The notes under the pieces were generated by a model. It searched no databases and was not told the origin of the DNA. It saw nothing but the letters and a program-made list of their open reading frames with translations. A program made the translations under genes and the position numbers. From Janthinobacterium agaricidamnosum (lineage in GTDB: Bacteria > Pseudomonadota > Gammaproteobacteria > Burkholderiales > Burkholderiaceae_D), in NCBI RefSeq assembly GCF_003667705.1, contig NZ_CP033019.1:2170001-2234000 (forward strand): a DNA stretch of 64,000 bases. Reading direction: 5' to 3'. The first letter of the stretch is position 1; every line of letters begins with the position of its first letter. Of this stretch, positions 8,774 to 17,381 are shown in pieces.

Positions 8774-9561
8774 CAGCGTGCCGCTTGCGCCAGGTATTGC
8801 AGCATATTGTCGGCGGCCGACAGCACCTTGGTGTTCATTTCATAGGTGCGCTGGGCAGCGATCATGTCGACCATCTCTTCGACCACCTGCACGTTCGAGC
8901 CTTCCAGCGCGAACTGTTTCAGCTTGCCCAGTGCGCCTTCGCCGGGACGGCCTTCCGTCGGCGTGCCGCTCGATGCCGTTTCCTGGAACAGGTTTTCGCC
9001 CAGTGCCAGCAGGCCCGTCGGGTTGACGAAGCTGGTCAGGTTCAGCTGGCCCAGCTGGGTGCCGTTGACATTGCCCGGCACGGTGGCCGTGACCATGCCG
9101 TTTTCACCGATGGTGATCGCCGTCGCATTGTTCGGCACGGTGATCTGCGGCACCAGCGGCAAGCCCTGGGCATTGACCATCACGCCGTTTTCATTGATGC
9201 CGAGCTGGCCGGCGCGCGTGTAGGCCGCTTCGCCGTTCGGGCGCAGCACTTGCAGGAAGCCGTTGCCGGTGATGGCGACGTCGAATTCGCGGCTCGTCGT
9301 TTGCAGGCTGCCGGTGGTAAACACCTTTTGCGTGCCGACCATGTGCGTACCGTTACCCAGCTGCACGCCCGATGGCGACAGGGTATTGTCGGCGCGCTGC
9401 GTGCCCGGCTGCTGCTCGACCTGGTAAAACAGGTCTTCGAAGACGACGCGGTCGCGCTTGAAGCCAACGGTATTGACGTTGGCCAGGTTGTTCGCGATGG
9501 CTTGCAGCTTGGCGTCTTGTGCCTGCACGCCGGTCTTGCTGATCCACATTGCTGGATTCAT
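8773..9561 (-). CDS. flgG: Flagellar distal rod protein FlgG
   Basis: 262 aa, the exact usual size. It builds the distal rod. The N-terminal rod motif is MWISKTGVQAQDAKLQAIANNLANVNTVGFKRDRVVFEDL. The FlgG rod-stiffening segment is present (FYQVEQQPGTQ). The C-terminus ALEGSNVQVVEEMVDMIAAQRTYEMNTKVLSAADNMLQYLAQ is typical. It sits between flgF and flgH in canonical order. Confidence 0.97.
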   Translation of the reverse strand: MNPAMWISKTGVQAQDAKLQAIANNLANVNTVGFKRDRVVFEDLFYQVEQQPGTQRADNTLSPSGVQLGNGTHMVGTQKVFTTGSLQTTSREFDVAITGNGFLQVLRPNGEAAYTRAGQLGINENGVMVNAQGLPLVPQITVPNNATAITIGENGMVTATVPGNVNGTQLGQLNLTSFVNPTGLLALGENLFQETASSGTPTEGRPGEGALGKLKQFALEGSNVQVVEEMVDMIAAQRTYEMNTKVLSAADNMLQYLAQAAR

Positions 9562-9593
9562 GATTTACTCCTGGTAATTGGTTGGCGTTGGGC

Positions 9594-10322
9594 TCAGGCG
9601 CCCAGCAGGCGGTTGCCGGACTCGGTCATCGCGTCGCTGGCCTTGAAAATTTTCATTTGCATTTCGAAACTGCGGTTCAGGCTCATGGTGGCGACCATTT
9701 CCTCGACGGCCGACACGTTGCTGCCTTCCAGGTGACGGTCGCGCAGGCGCACCGCCGGGTCGGCCTGCAAGTCTTCGCCGCTGCGTGCCACGATCAGGCC
9801 CGCCTCGTTCTTCGTCAACTCGCCCGATTCCGCATTGACCAGCTTGAGCTTGTCGACGGTCTGCATTTGCGCCGTTCCTGGCACCTGGATGGAAATCGTG
9901 CCATCGGCGCCGATCGACAGGCTGGTGTGCTCGGGAATCGTGATCGGACCGCCTTCGCCCAGCACGGGCCGGCCGTTGATGGTCAGCGCGCCCGTTTCAT
10001 CGAGGTCCATGGCGCCGGCGCGCGTGTAGGCTTCACCGTTTTGCCATTGCACAGCGAGAAAGCCGGGGCCCGTGACGGCCACGTCGAGTTCGCGTCCCGT
10101 TTCCTTGATGGCGCCCGTGCGCGTGCCGACGGCGCTCGACTGCGTCTGCGTCATGTGGCGGTCGTCGTAGCCATAGCCGTTTTGCAGCGGCTGGGCAGTG
10201 GACACTTCCAGGTTGGCGCGAAAGCCGCCCGTCTCGATATTGGCCAGGTTGTTGGCGTGTACCTGCTGTGCCCGCAGGGCACGGTCGGCCCCGCTCATGG
10301 CGGTATAAATCAGCGCATCCAT
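9594..10322 (-). CDS. flgF: Flagellar proximal rod protein FlgF
   Basis: 242 aa. It is a proximal rod subunit exported by the flagellar type III machine. The N-terminus MDALIYTAMSGADRALRAQQVHANNLANIETGGFRANLEV and C-terminus HLEGSNVSAVEEMVATMSLNRSFEMQMKIFKASDAM are the rod-family end helices. It lies 26 bp after flgE and 32 bp before flgG on the same strand. Confidence 0.95.
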   Translation of the reverse strand: MDALIYTAMSGADRALRAQQVHANNLANIETGGFRANLEVSTAQPLQNGYGYDDRHMTQTQSSAVGTRTGAIKETGRELDVAVTGPGFLAVQWQNGEAYTRAGAMDLDETGALTINGRPVLGEGGPITIPEHTSLSIGADGTISIQVPGTAQMQTVDKLKLVNAESGELTKNEAGLIVARSGEDLQADPAVRLRDRHLEGSNVSAVEEMVATMSLNRSFEMQMKIFKASDAMTESGNRLLGA

Positions 10323-10348
10323 TGCTTTTTACCTTTGCGTATCGTGGA

Positions 10349-11527
10349 TTACAGCGCTTGCATCAGCGATTGCAGCATGGCGTTCTCGGTCGAGATGACC
10401 TTCGAGTTCGCCTGGTAGTTGCGCTGCGACGTCATCAGGCCCACCAGTTCGGAGGTGATGTCGACGTTCGACTGTTCCAGCGAGCTCGTCACCAGTTTGC
10501 CGGCCATGCCGACGCCCGGACGGTCATAGATGGCGGTGCCGGAGGTGGTCGAGGCGACCCAGCTGGTATCGTTGACGGCCGTCAGCCCGCCTTCGTCAGG
10601 GAAGGTGGCCAGGGCGATCACGCCGATGCTTTGCTTCTGGCCGTTCGTGTATTTGGCCACGACGGAGCCGTCGTCGGCCAGTTCCACGCCCGTGTAGGTG
10701 CCCGAGGCATAGCCGTCGGCGCGGTCGGTCGAGGTGGTCGCTTCACCGGCGAACTGGGTCGTGCCCGTGTAGTCGATGGCGATCGACAGCGCTGCGGCGC
10801 CAGGCGGCGTCGGGAACACCGGCGTGGCGGTCGTTCCGGTCACCAGCTTGCCGTTCGTGTCGAAGGTCATGCTCGTCACCGGCGTCACATCGGCGTTGTC
10901 AAAGGTGTAGTGCACGTCCACGCCCGTCGCCGTCTTGACGAAGTACTGGCCCAGCGAGTGCTTGGCGCCCAGCGAATCGTAGACGATCGAGGACTTGGCG
11001 CTGTTGTAGCTCAGTTCGTTGGTCTTGTTGAAAGGCACGGCCTTGATGGTCCATTCGGACGACATGTTGGCGGCATATGCCAGCTTGGTCGATGCCACGG
11101 CGGGAATCTGGCCCGTCGGAATGTTCATGTCGCCCATGGTGCCCAGGGTGGTGCTGCCTTTGACGGCGGCATAGCCCTGTACCAGGCGGCCGTTCGAGTC
11201 GATCAGCTTGCCATCGCTGCTGGCCGAAAAGATGCCGACCCGGCTGTAGCTCATGGTGTTTTGCGCATCGCGCGCGACGAAAAAGCCGCGGCCGTCGATG
11301 GCCGCGTCGAGCGCGCGGCCCGTGTTCAGCACGCCGCCAGTGAGCGACATGCTTTGCGTGATCGAGCCGATTTCCGTGCCCGTGGCGCGCGAACCGGCAT
11401 ACATGGCCGAAAAGTTGGCGCGGCTGCTCTTGAAGCCGTAGGTGCCGGCATTGGCGATATTGTTACTGGTGCTGTTCAACTGTTGGTTGATGGACTGGAT
11501 ACCGGACAGCGCGATGTCGAAACTCAT
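10349..11527 (-). CDS. flgE: Flagellar hook protein FlgE
   Basis: 392 aa. It polymerises into the hook. The N-terminal motif SFDIALSGIQSINQQLNSTSNNIANAGTYGFKSSRANF and the C-terminal SSLEQSNVDITSELVGLMTSQRNYQANSKVISTENAMLQSLMQAL form the D0 coiled core. The middle is Thr/Ser/Gly-rich, as in surface domains. It follows flgD with a 58-bp gap. Confidence 0.96.
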   Translation of the reverse strand: MSFDIALSGIQSINQQLNSTSNNIANAGTYGFKSSRANFSAMYAGSRATGTEIGSITQSMSLTGGVLNTGRALDAAIDGRGFFVARDAQNTMSYSRVGIFSASSDGKLIDSNGRLVQGYAAVKGSTTLGTMGDMNIPTGQIPAVASTKLAYAANMSSEWTIKAVPFNKTNELSYNSAKSSIVYDSLGAKHSLGQYFVKTATGVDVHYTFDNADVTPVTSMTFDTNGKLVTGTTATPVFPTPPGAAALSIAIDYTGTTQFAGEATTSTDRADGYASGTYTGVELADDGSVVAKYTNGQKQSIGVIALATFPDEGGLTAVNDTSWVASTTSGTAIYDRPGVGMAGKLVTSSLEQSNVDITSELVGLMTSQRNYQANSKVISTENAMLQSLMQAL

Positions 11528-11585
11528 GTTGACTTCCTTTAGTGAAGGACGAGATTAGTGTTCAGGAAACGAAGGGGCGAGCGGA

Positions 11586-12239
11586 TCAGGCCGTCTTGCC
11601 GTTGAAGCCGGTGATCGCGCCAGGGTTGACTTCGCCCAGGTTCGACACGCTCAAAATCATGCTGCCGCCGGACGACAGGCGCACGCTGTTGAGCTTGCCC
11701 GCGATGTCGACCGATGGTTTTTCGGTGCCATTGGTGGTGACCGCCATGGTGTACGTGCCTGCAGGCAAACCCAAGGCGACGGGATCGATGGTGAACGGCA
11801 CCGTGCCGGCCGACTTGGCGCCCAGTTCGATCTTGTATTCCTTGTCGTCGATGCCTTTCAGGGTCACGGTGGTCTTGGTGGTGCCGGCCGCCAGCGCGAT
11901 GCTGCCGCTGACCTTGCTCTTGTCGAGCTGCACCGTTTCGCTGTTGACCATGACTTCGGAGCCTACCTGCGCGCCCAGGGCCAGCACCTGCATCGATTGC
12001 AGCACGCTGGCATTGGCGCTGGTCAGCGTCGACAGGTTTTGCATCGCTTCCGTCTGCGCCTGCTGCGTCAATTGATTGACGAACTGGCTCGGATCGGTCG
12101 GCGCCAGGGGATCCTGGTTCTTGATCTGCGCGACCAGCAACTTGGTGAACATGTCCTGGGTGGCATTGTTTTGCGATTTGACGGCATTGTTGTTGCTGCC
12201 GCTGCCATTGGTGTTGTTTGTAAAGAGATTGGTTTCCAT
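11586..12239 (-). CDS. flgD: Flagellar hook cap protein FlgD
   Basis: 217 aa. It is the scaffold at the tip of the growing hook, discarded when the hook is complete. The conserved N-terminal block is MFTKLLVAQIKNQDPLAPTDPSQFVNQLTQQAQTEAMQNL. The C-terminal half carries the FlgD Ig/tudor-like beta region (LPAGTYTMAVTTNG...). The stop-to-start gap with flgC is 3 bp. Confidence 0.95.
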   Translation of the reverse strand: METNLFTNNTNGSGSNNNAVKSQNNATQDMFTKLLVAQIKNQDPLAPTDPSQFVNQLTQQAQTEAMQNLSTLTSANASVLQSMQVLALGAQVGSEVMVNSETVQLDKSKVSGSIALAAGTTKTTVTLKGIDDKEYKIELGAKSAGTVPFTIDPVALGLPAGTYTMAVTTNGTEKPSVDIAGKLNSVRLSSGGSMILSVSNLGEVNPGAITGFNGKTA

Positions 12240-12242
12240 GGA

Positions 12243-12659
12243 TTATGCTTCACCTAATTTGAGGAGCGATTGCTGCATCGACTTGATGCGGCCCAGAACT
12301 TCGACATTGGTTTCAAACGCGCGCGAGGCCGACATCATGTCGGTCATCTCGGCTACCTGGTTGACGTTGGGGTAGAACACCATGCCGTCGGCATTGGCCA
12401 TCGGGTGGCCCGGTTCATACACCTTGCGCAGCGGCTCATCGCTTTGCACCACGTCGAGCACCTGAACGCGTCCGCCGGCGCCGCTGGCGCCCGGGCCATC
12501 CATCACGGCCGCAAACACGGGTTTGCGCGCGCGGTAGGTTTCGCCTTCGGAACCGGCAACGGAATCGGCATTGGCCAGGTTGCTGGCGATGGTATTGAGG
12601 CGCACGGTCTGCGCCGCCATCGCCGAACCGGCGATCTTGGAAATATCCTGGAAGCTCAT
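12243..12659 (-). CDS. flgC: Flagellar proximal rod protein FlgC
   Basis: 138 aa, the normal size. It is a proximal rod subunit. Motifs: N-terminal MAAQTVRLNTIASNLANADSV and C-terminal YPNVNQVAEMTDMMSASRAFETNVEVLGRIKSMQQSLLKLG. It lies 8 bp after flgB. Confidence 0.96.
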   Translation of the reverse strand: MSFQDISKIAGSAMAAQTVRLNTIASNLANADSVAGSEGETYRARKPVFAAVMDGPGASGAGGRVQVLDVVQSDEPLRKVYEPGHPMANADGMVFYPNVNQVAEMTDMMSASRAFETNVEVLGRIKSMQQSLLKLGEA

Positions 12660-12667
12660 GCTGATCC

Positions 12668-13036
12668 TTATTGTCCGGAAATGGCCTTGGACAGACCCTT
12701 CAGTTTCATGTTGACGAAAGTGAGGCTGGTCTGGAAGTCGGTGGCATTCTGCGAGAACGCCGCCTGCTCGACGCCGATTTCGACGGTATTGCCGTCGCGG
12801 CTGGGGTGGTAGGGTACGCGGTACAGGGCACTGGCATCGTCATCGGTCGACAGCAGGCCGGCCTCGTTATCCTGCAATTGTTGCAGGGCGCTGCCGAAAT
12901 CCATGTCCATGGCCTGGAAGCCGGGCGTGTTTTCATTGGCGATGTTGGCCGCCAGCACGCGTGTACGGTCGGCACGCAGTGCGAGTGCATCGGCATGCAC
13001 GCCCAGCGCATCCTTGAAATTAATCCCCATGGTCAT
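12668..13036 (-). CDS. flgB: Flagellar proximal rod protein FlgB
   Basis: 122 aa. It is a proximal rod subunit and the first gene of the flgBCDEFGHIJKL operon. The rod motif is LALRADRTRVLAANIANENTPGFQAMDMDF. The C-terminus (QAAFSQNATDFQTSLTFVNMKLKGLSKAISGQ) is typical. The promoter must lie in the 134-bp gap shared with divergent flgA. Confidence 0.95.
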   Translation of the reverse strand: MTMGINFKDALGVHADALALRADRTRVLAANIANENTPGFQAMDMDFGSALQQLQDNEAGLLSTDDDASALYRVPYHPSRDGNTVEIGVEQAAFSQNATDFQTSLTFVNMKLKGLSKAISGQ

Positions 13037-13170
13037 CCTTTGTGTTGAATTCGATCGTGCTTTTTGCGGTTTGGTCCAGAAAATAAGTGGTGCAGAGGTA
13101 AAATCCCAGCCAAGTCATGTTGACGCATGGTAAGGTCATGCCGCTTCAGTATCTTTGATTAAGGTTAGCA
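13037..13170. promoter_or_regulatory. Divergent control region between flgB and flgA
   Basis: 134 bp separate the two divergent flagellar genes and must hold both promoters. I looked for sigma-54 (GG-N10-GC) and sigma-28 (GCCGATAA) elements and found no convincing match. AAGG six bases before the flgA ATG is its ribosome-binding site. Confidence 0.5.
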
Positions 13171-13932
13171 ATGATTTACTTTGAGAACTATTCCGTGATG
13201 TGGAACAAGGCGCAATGTCGTCACATACTGCTGCCAAGCCTATTTTTACTGACCAGCCTATATAGTAGTGCAGGTCGCGCAGAATTGCCAGCCGACAATA
13301 TATTTTCACGTGTGGAACAGCTAGCTCGCGAGCAATTGACACAGCAGGCGGCCACGGCGGGACTGCTGGAACCCCAGTTTCAGGTGACCGTCGTGAAAAG
13401 CACGCGCCCCATGCCGGCGTGCGCCGCGCCCGTTGCGCTGGAAACGGCGGACAGCCGCTCGGCGCAGCGCATGCGCTTTGTCGCAGTGTGTCCTGGAAGC
13501 AACGGATGGCGTTACGAAATGCTGGCGCGCGGCAGCATCACGGCGCAAGTGGCCGTCACCAGCGCCCCCGTCACGGCCAATACGCCGTTGCAATCGGGTG
13601 ACGTGGTGCTGGCGCGGCGGGACGTGACGATGGTGCCGGACAGTATTTCTGCCTTGCCTGGCGCGATTGGCCTGTCGAGCCGGCGCAGCTTGCGTGCCGG
13701 CGAAGTGCTGCGCCAGGGACAGCTGGCCTCGCCCGTGCTGATCAAGCGGGGCAGTGCGGTCAACATCGTGGCGCGCAAGGAGCAGGTGGAAGTGAGCATG
13801 GCCGGCGAGGCGATGGATCCGGGCGCGCTTGGCGAGCTGATCCGCGTGCGCAACGCCACCAGCGGCACGGTGATACGCGCCAGGGTGGTCGATGCGGGCG
13901 TGGTGGAGCCGGCCGAACTTCCCGGCCGTTAA
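13171..13932 (+). CDS. flgA: Flagellar P-ring assembly chaperone FlgA
   Basis: 253 aa. It is a periplasmic chaperone for FlgI. A Sec signal peptide spans about residues 10-35 (HILLPSLFLLTSLYSSAGRA). The C-terminal half is the FlgA/SAF domain (SGDVVLARRDVTMVPDSISALPGAIGLSSRRSLRAGEVLRQGQLASPVLIKRGSAVNIVAR). The ATG at 13171 has AAGG upstream; an ATG at 13198 would give a more standard signal peptide. It is transcribed away from flgB. Confidence 0.94.
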   Translation: MIYFENYSVMWNKAQCRHILLPSLFLLTSLYSSAGRAELPADNIFSRVEQLAREQLTQQAATAGLLEPQFQVTVVKSTRPMPACAAPVALETADSRSAQRMRFVAVCPGSNGWRYEMLARGSITAQVAVTSAPVTANTPLQSGDVVLARRDVTMVPDSISALPGAIGLSSRRSLRAGEVLRQGQLASPVLIKRGSAVNIVARKEQVEVSMAGEAMDPGALGELIRVRNATSGTVIRARVVDAGVVEPAELPGR

Positions 13933-13939
13933 AGGGAAC

Positions 13940-14692
13940 TTACTCGGCGGCGGCCGTGCGCTGCAGACGTGTCGCCAGTTGGGTTAGCTTGGCGGCATAG
14001 TTGGGGTCGGTGGCATAGCCGCCGCGCGCCAAACCCTGCGCGAAGGCGCCCGCGTCGGCGCCCGTGTTGAGGGCGGCGCGGTAGCGTGGATTGTCGAGCA
14101 GCACTTGCGCATAGTCGCGGAAGGCGCTGGCCTGGTCCGGGTAGCTGCGGAAGCGCTCGGTTTTCTTCAGCGCCGTGCCGCTGCCAGCCTCGTATTCGGT
14201 CGTCAGGTTGCTGGCCACGTCGCCCTGCCATTTGCCGCCGGCCTTGATGCCGAACAGATTATTGGTGTCCGCGCCCGTGCCCTGGCGCAGCGGACGCTGG
14301 CCCCAGCCCGATTCCAGCGCCGCGTGGGCGGCGACGATTTCCGGCGCCACGCCCAGGCGCGCGCCCGTTTCTTCCGTCCATGGCTTGATCGAGGCGAGGA
14401 ATTGCTGCTGCGTTTCGCCGATCTCGCCGCCCTGGCTGATGGCGCCCAGCACATTGACGGGCTGGCTTTGCTCCAGGTAGGCGCGTCCTTGCGGGCTCAG
14501 GTTGGTGGCGTTGCCGCCGCCCTGTTCGATGAAGCGGGCCACTTCGCCCTGTACTTGCCGGAACACGCTGCCAAAGCCGCCGCTGGAGGCCGTGGATTCG
14601 GTGGCGCGCATATTGCTCTGCACGGCATGGGTCGCCGCCGTCGATGGCGTCGCCGCCGTGGCGCGGGTGGTCAGGAAATCAGCCTGGCGCAT
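13940..14692 (-). CDS. Flagellar peptidoglycan hydrolase (FlgJ C-terminal type glucosaminidase)
   Basis: 250 aa. It cleaves peptidoglycan glycan strands so the rod can pass. The catalytic domain (about residues 95-245) matches the glucosaminidase half of FlgJ (GH73): LGVAPEIVAAHAALESGWGQ with the catalytic Glu in ALESGWG, then NNLFGIKAGGKWQGDV and FRSYPDQASAFRDYAQVLLDNPRY. There is no signal peptide; the Ala/Thr-rich N-terminal 90 residues suggest flagellar export, as for FlgJ. I chose the ATG at 14692 because GAGGA precedes it by 8 nt; a longer frame starts at 14710. It overlaps flgN by 14 bp and complements the hydrolase-less FlgJ at 6588-6980. Confidence 0.9.
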   Translation of the reverse strand: MRQADFLTTRATAATPSTAATHAVQSNMRATESTASSGGFGSVFRQVQGEVARFIEQGGGNATNLSPQGRAYLEQSQPVNVLGAISQGGEIGETQQQFLASIKPWTEETGARLGVAPEIVAAHAALESGWGQRPLRQGTGADTNNLFGIKAGGKWQGDVASNLTTEYEAGSGTALKKTERFRSYPDQASAFRDYAQVLLDNPRYRAALNTGADAGAFAQGLARGGYATDPNYAAKLTQLATRLQRTAAAE

Positions 14693-15119
14693 ACGTATCT
14701 TCCTCGCCATGCAGCACGCGCTGCATGATGCTGTACTGCTCTGTTAATAAATCGCTGTTGCGGGCATTCAGGCGCTTGCATTCGAGCACCATCTGCTCGA
14801 GCGCGGCCCAGTCGCGCTGGGCGGTGGCACGCGCGTCTTCTTGTAACAGCGCAAACAATTGGGGCATGTCGCCTTGCGGGCCCAGCAGGGCGGTGACGAG
14901 ACTGACACGCTGGCGGCGGCGTGCGTCGAGTGGCTCGACGGCGGCGACGAGCTGGTCGGCCAGCGCCGTCAGCCGGGTGCTCTGGTGGTGCAAGGTGGCC
15001 TGAAATTGCTCTTCCAATAAGGTTTGCAGCGCGGCATAGCCGGCGCGGTCATCCGTCATGCCTTGCAGCACGCGGCGCACGGCTTCCTGGCGCGTGATGC
15101 CCTTGCGCGGCGCGGTCAC
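14679..15119 (-). CDS. flgN: FlgN-type flagellar export chaperone
   Basis: 146 aa. FlgN is the cytoplasmic chaperone for FlgK and FlgL. The sequence is almost wholly helical and has the FlgN pattern (LQTLLEEQFQATLHHQSTRLTALADQLVAAVEPLDARRRQR ... CKRLNARNSDLLTEQYSIMQRVL). The GTG start overlaps the flgM stop by 4 bp (GTGA). The flgM-flgN order is standard. Confidence 0.88.
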   Translation of the reverse strand: MTAPRKGITRQEAVRRVLQGMTDDRAGYAALQTLLEEQFQATLHHQSTRLTALADQLVAAVEPLDARRRQRVSLVTALLGPQGDMPQLFALLQEDARATAQRDWAALEQMVLECKRLNARNSDLLTEQYSIMQRVLHGEEDTYAPG

Positions 15120-15406
15120 GATTCGCCGCCGTGGAAACGCTGGATCAGGCCCGCCAGTTTCGATGGATCGAACGGCAACTCGCCCTTGGCCAGCGCATCG
15201 CGCAGCATGGCCACTCTTTCATGGTCGATCTCGGGCATGGCGCGCAGGGCGGCCATGGCCGGCTGCAGCACGGCCGATTGCAGTTCCGCCCCGGCCGACG
15301 AGCCGCCCATGGCGCCGGCGGCGCCCGCGTTTTCGGCGATCGCCTCGGCCGGCGCGACGGCGCTGCTGCGCACGGCAGCACCGGTGTTGCCGGAGGAGAT
15401 TTTCAT
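15116..15406 (-). CDS. flgM: Anti-sigma-28 factor FlgM
   Basis: 96 aa. It holds FliA inactive until the hook is complete and is then exported. The conserved C-terminal sigma-binding part is ERVAMLRDALAKGELPFDPSKLAGLIQRFH. The N-terminus MKISSGNTGAAV is the usual flexible export end. The start at 15406 is set by AAGGGA 6 nt upstream; a longer in-frame extension exists but is antisense-like low-quality coding. It lies 16 bp after motB, on the same strand as fliA. Confidence 0.92.
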   Translation of the reverse strand: MKISSGNTGAAVRSSAVAPAEAIAENAGAAGAMGGSSAGAELQSAVLQPAMAALRAMPEIDHERVAMLRDALAKGELPFDPSKLAGLIQRFHGGES

Positions 15407-15422
15407 ACGTTGTCCCTTGCCC

Positions 15423-16427
15423 TTAATTTGCATGCTCTTCCCGATCTTTCTTTGCGGGCAGGCCCAGTTTTTCGCGCAGGCGTTGCAGGGTGCCGGAGTC
15501 CGGTTCACCCACCTGCAGCTCGTCGCCTTGCGGCTTTTGTCCGGCCATGCCGAACATGGCGGCGATGCTGTCGGCCTGGCCACGCGTCAATATTAACAGT
15601 TCGATGCGGCGGTTGATGCCGGCACTGGCATTTTTCACGTCCAGCGGCGCGCGGTCGGCCATGCCGACCACTTGCAGCACGCTGTCCGGACTCATGCTGC
15701 CGATCAGCAATTGCGCGCGCGCCGACATGGCGCGGTTGGCCGACAGGGTCCAGTTCGAGAAGCCTTCATAGCCGGTATTGGCGTATTGCATCGAGTCCGT
15801 ATGGCCGACGATCAGCATCTGGTTCTCCATTTGCGCAAACACGGGCCCCATCTGGCGCAGCAGCTTGCGGAAACGGTCGGTCGGCACGGCGCTGCCGCGC
15901 ACGAACATGCCTTGCTTGTCCGTATCGTGCAGCATGACGCGCAAGCCGTATGGCGTGATCACCGATTGCAGGTTGCTCTTCAGTCCCGCTTCGTCGCTGA
16001 GCTTGTCGAGCGCGCGCGACAGGGACAGCAAATCTTCCGGCGACTGGTAGCTGACCTTGGTCTGGTTTTGCGGCGCCGCGCCAGCCTTGCCGTCCTGCGT
16101 TTGCTTGCCTTCCGTGCGCGTGTCGCCCGTGCCCTTGCGGGGCATGGGGAAGCGCTCGATCAGGCTGCCGCGCGGGCCGCCTTTCTGTTCCGGCATGACG
16201 CCCTGGCCTTCGCCCTGGCGGCTGCCTGCCGACGCGTCCATCATGATTTCCTTCATCGCCTGCTGCTCGCGCGCGGCCATCAGCCACAGCACGAGGAACA
16301 GCGACAGCAGGGCCAGGCAAAAGTCGGCGAACGCTACTTTCCAGGCGCCGCCATGGCCATCGTCGTCATGCTTGCGGCCGGCACGCTTGATGATGGCCTG
16401 TTCATGTTTCTCATGCGGCTTTAGCAC
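15423..16427 (-). CDS. motB: Flagellar motor stator protein MotB (LafU-type)
   Basis: 334 aa. It is the stator subunit that anchors to peptidoglycan and carries the proton-binding Asp. The single membrane helix is WKVAFADFCLALLSLFLVLWLM; D35 is the conserved ion-binding residue. A long linker is followed by an OmpA-like domain (MLIVGHTDSMQYANTGYEGFSNWTLSANRAMSAR, VVGMADRAPL, NRRIELLIL). The GTG at 16427 is preferred because GGGGAGG precedes it by 5 nt and it aligns with normal MotB N-termini; ATGs at 16472 and 16484 lack a good ribosome site. It overlaps motA by 17 bp. Confidence 0.94.
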   Translation of the reverse strand: MLKPHEKHEQAIIKRAGRKHDDDGHGGAWKVAFADFCLALLSLFLVLWLMAAREQQAMKEIMMDASAGSRQGEGQGVMPEQKGGPRGSLIERFPMPRKGTGDTRTEGKQTQDGKAGAAPQNQTKVSYQSPEDLLSLSRALDKLSDEAGLKSNLQSVITPYGLRVMLHDTDKQGMFVRGSAVPTDRFRKLLRQMGPVFAQMENQMLIVGHTDSMQYANTGYEGFSNWTLSANRAMSARAQLLIGSMSPDSVLQVVGMADRAPLDVKNASAGINRRIELLILTRGQADSIAAMFGMAGQKPQGDELQVGEPDSGTLQRLREKLGLPAKKDREEHAN

Positions 16428-17325
16428 GGCGGCCTCCCCGGCCTTGGCCTTGCTCTTGTTCGGCGCCGCCATCTTCCAGCGCATTGATCCAGCTTTCCAG
16501 CTGTGCGAAGCTCGGTTTGATGTTCAGCTGCACCAGGCGGCGGCCCGCATCGATGGCCAGCAGGGGCGGCTTGCCCGCCACGTGCGTGACCAGCACGACC
16601 TTCACGCATTCCATGGTCGAGCCTTCCTCGCCCACCAGCTGTTTCATCATGTTGCACATCGGATCGAGCACGCCGTAGCAAAAGAAGATGCCGATGAAGG
16701 TACCGACCATGGCAGCGCCCACTTTTTCCGAAATTTCCGCCGCATCCGCGCCGTCGGCCACGGAATTCATGGCCATCACGATGCCGAGCACGGCGGCCAG
16801 AATACCGAAGCCGGGCATGGCTTCGGCGATCTTGTGCAGGGACTTCGACGGCTGCAGCAATTCGTCGTGGATGGCTTCGAGTTCCTGCTCCAGCACGCCT
16901 TCGAGTTCATGCGCGTTGATCTTGCCCATCGCCATCAAACGGAAGTTGTCGACGATAAAGGCCAGCAGCTTCGGCTCTTCCAGCACCAGCGGATAGCGCT
17001 GGAACAGGGCGCTTTCGCGCGGCGCCTCGACGTGGGCGTCCAGCGCCTTCAGGCCGCCGGCGGCCGTTTGCAGCAGTTCATACATCAGCAGCAGCAACTG
17101 GCGCTGGAATTCCGAGCCTTGCTTCTTGTGCGTGACGATCTTGCGCATCTGGTGCAGCATTTCACCGAGTACATGCTTCGGGTTGCCCAGCACCAGGGCG
17201 CCGACGGCGGCGCCGATGATGATGATCAACTCGACCGGTTGCCAGATCGCGTGGACGGTGCCGCCCATCAGGGCGAAGCCTCCGAATACACACCCCATCA
17301 CGATTAAGATACCGATAATTACCAT
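16411..17325 (-). CDS. motA: Flagellar motor stator protein MotA (LafT-type)
   Basis: 304 aa. It is the membrane stator component that pushes on FliG. Four membrane helices are visible, including VELIIIIGAAVGALVLG and the pair AMPGFGILAAVLGIVMAMNSV and MVGTFIGIFFCYGVLDPM, which contain the two conserved prolines. The cytoplasmic loop carries the charged stretch HKKQGSEFQRQLLLLMYELLQ. It is probably proton-driven. The Ala/Gly/Arg-rich tail overlaps the motB start. Confidence 0.95.
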   Translation of the reverse strand: MVIIGILIVMGCVFGGFALMGGTVHAIWQPVELIIIIGAAVGALVLGNPKHVLGEMLHQMRKIVTHKKQGSEFQRQLLLLMYELLQTAAGGLKALDAHVEAPRESALFQRYPLVLEEPKLLAFIVDNFRLMAMGKINAHELEGVLEQELEAIHDELLQPSKSLHKIAEAMPGFGILAAVLGIVMAMNSVADGADAAEISEKVGAAMVGTFIGIFFCYGVLDPMCNMMKQLVGEEGSTMECVKVVLVTHVAGKPPLLAIDAGRRLVQLNIKPSFAQLESWINALEDGGAEQEQGQGRGGRRAKAA

Positions 17326-17381
17326 GTCAACTGCCTTTCTGCGTCATTGTGCTGCGTCAATTTGATGGATAGTGCTGAAAC

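Noticed and set aside
15407..15583. N-terminal extension of the flgM frame into motB
   Set aside because: Extra residues are Cys/Arg-rich and unlike FlgM; AAGGGA fixes the start at 15406.
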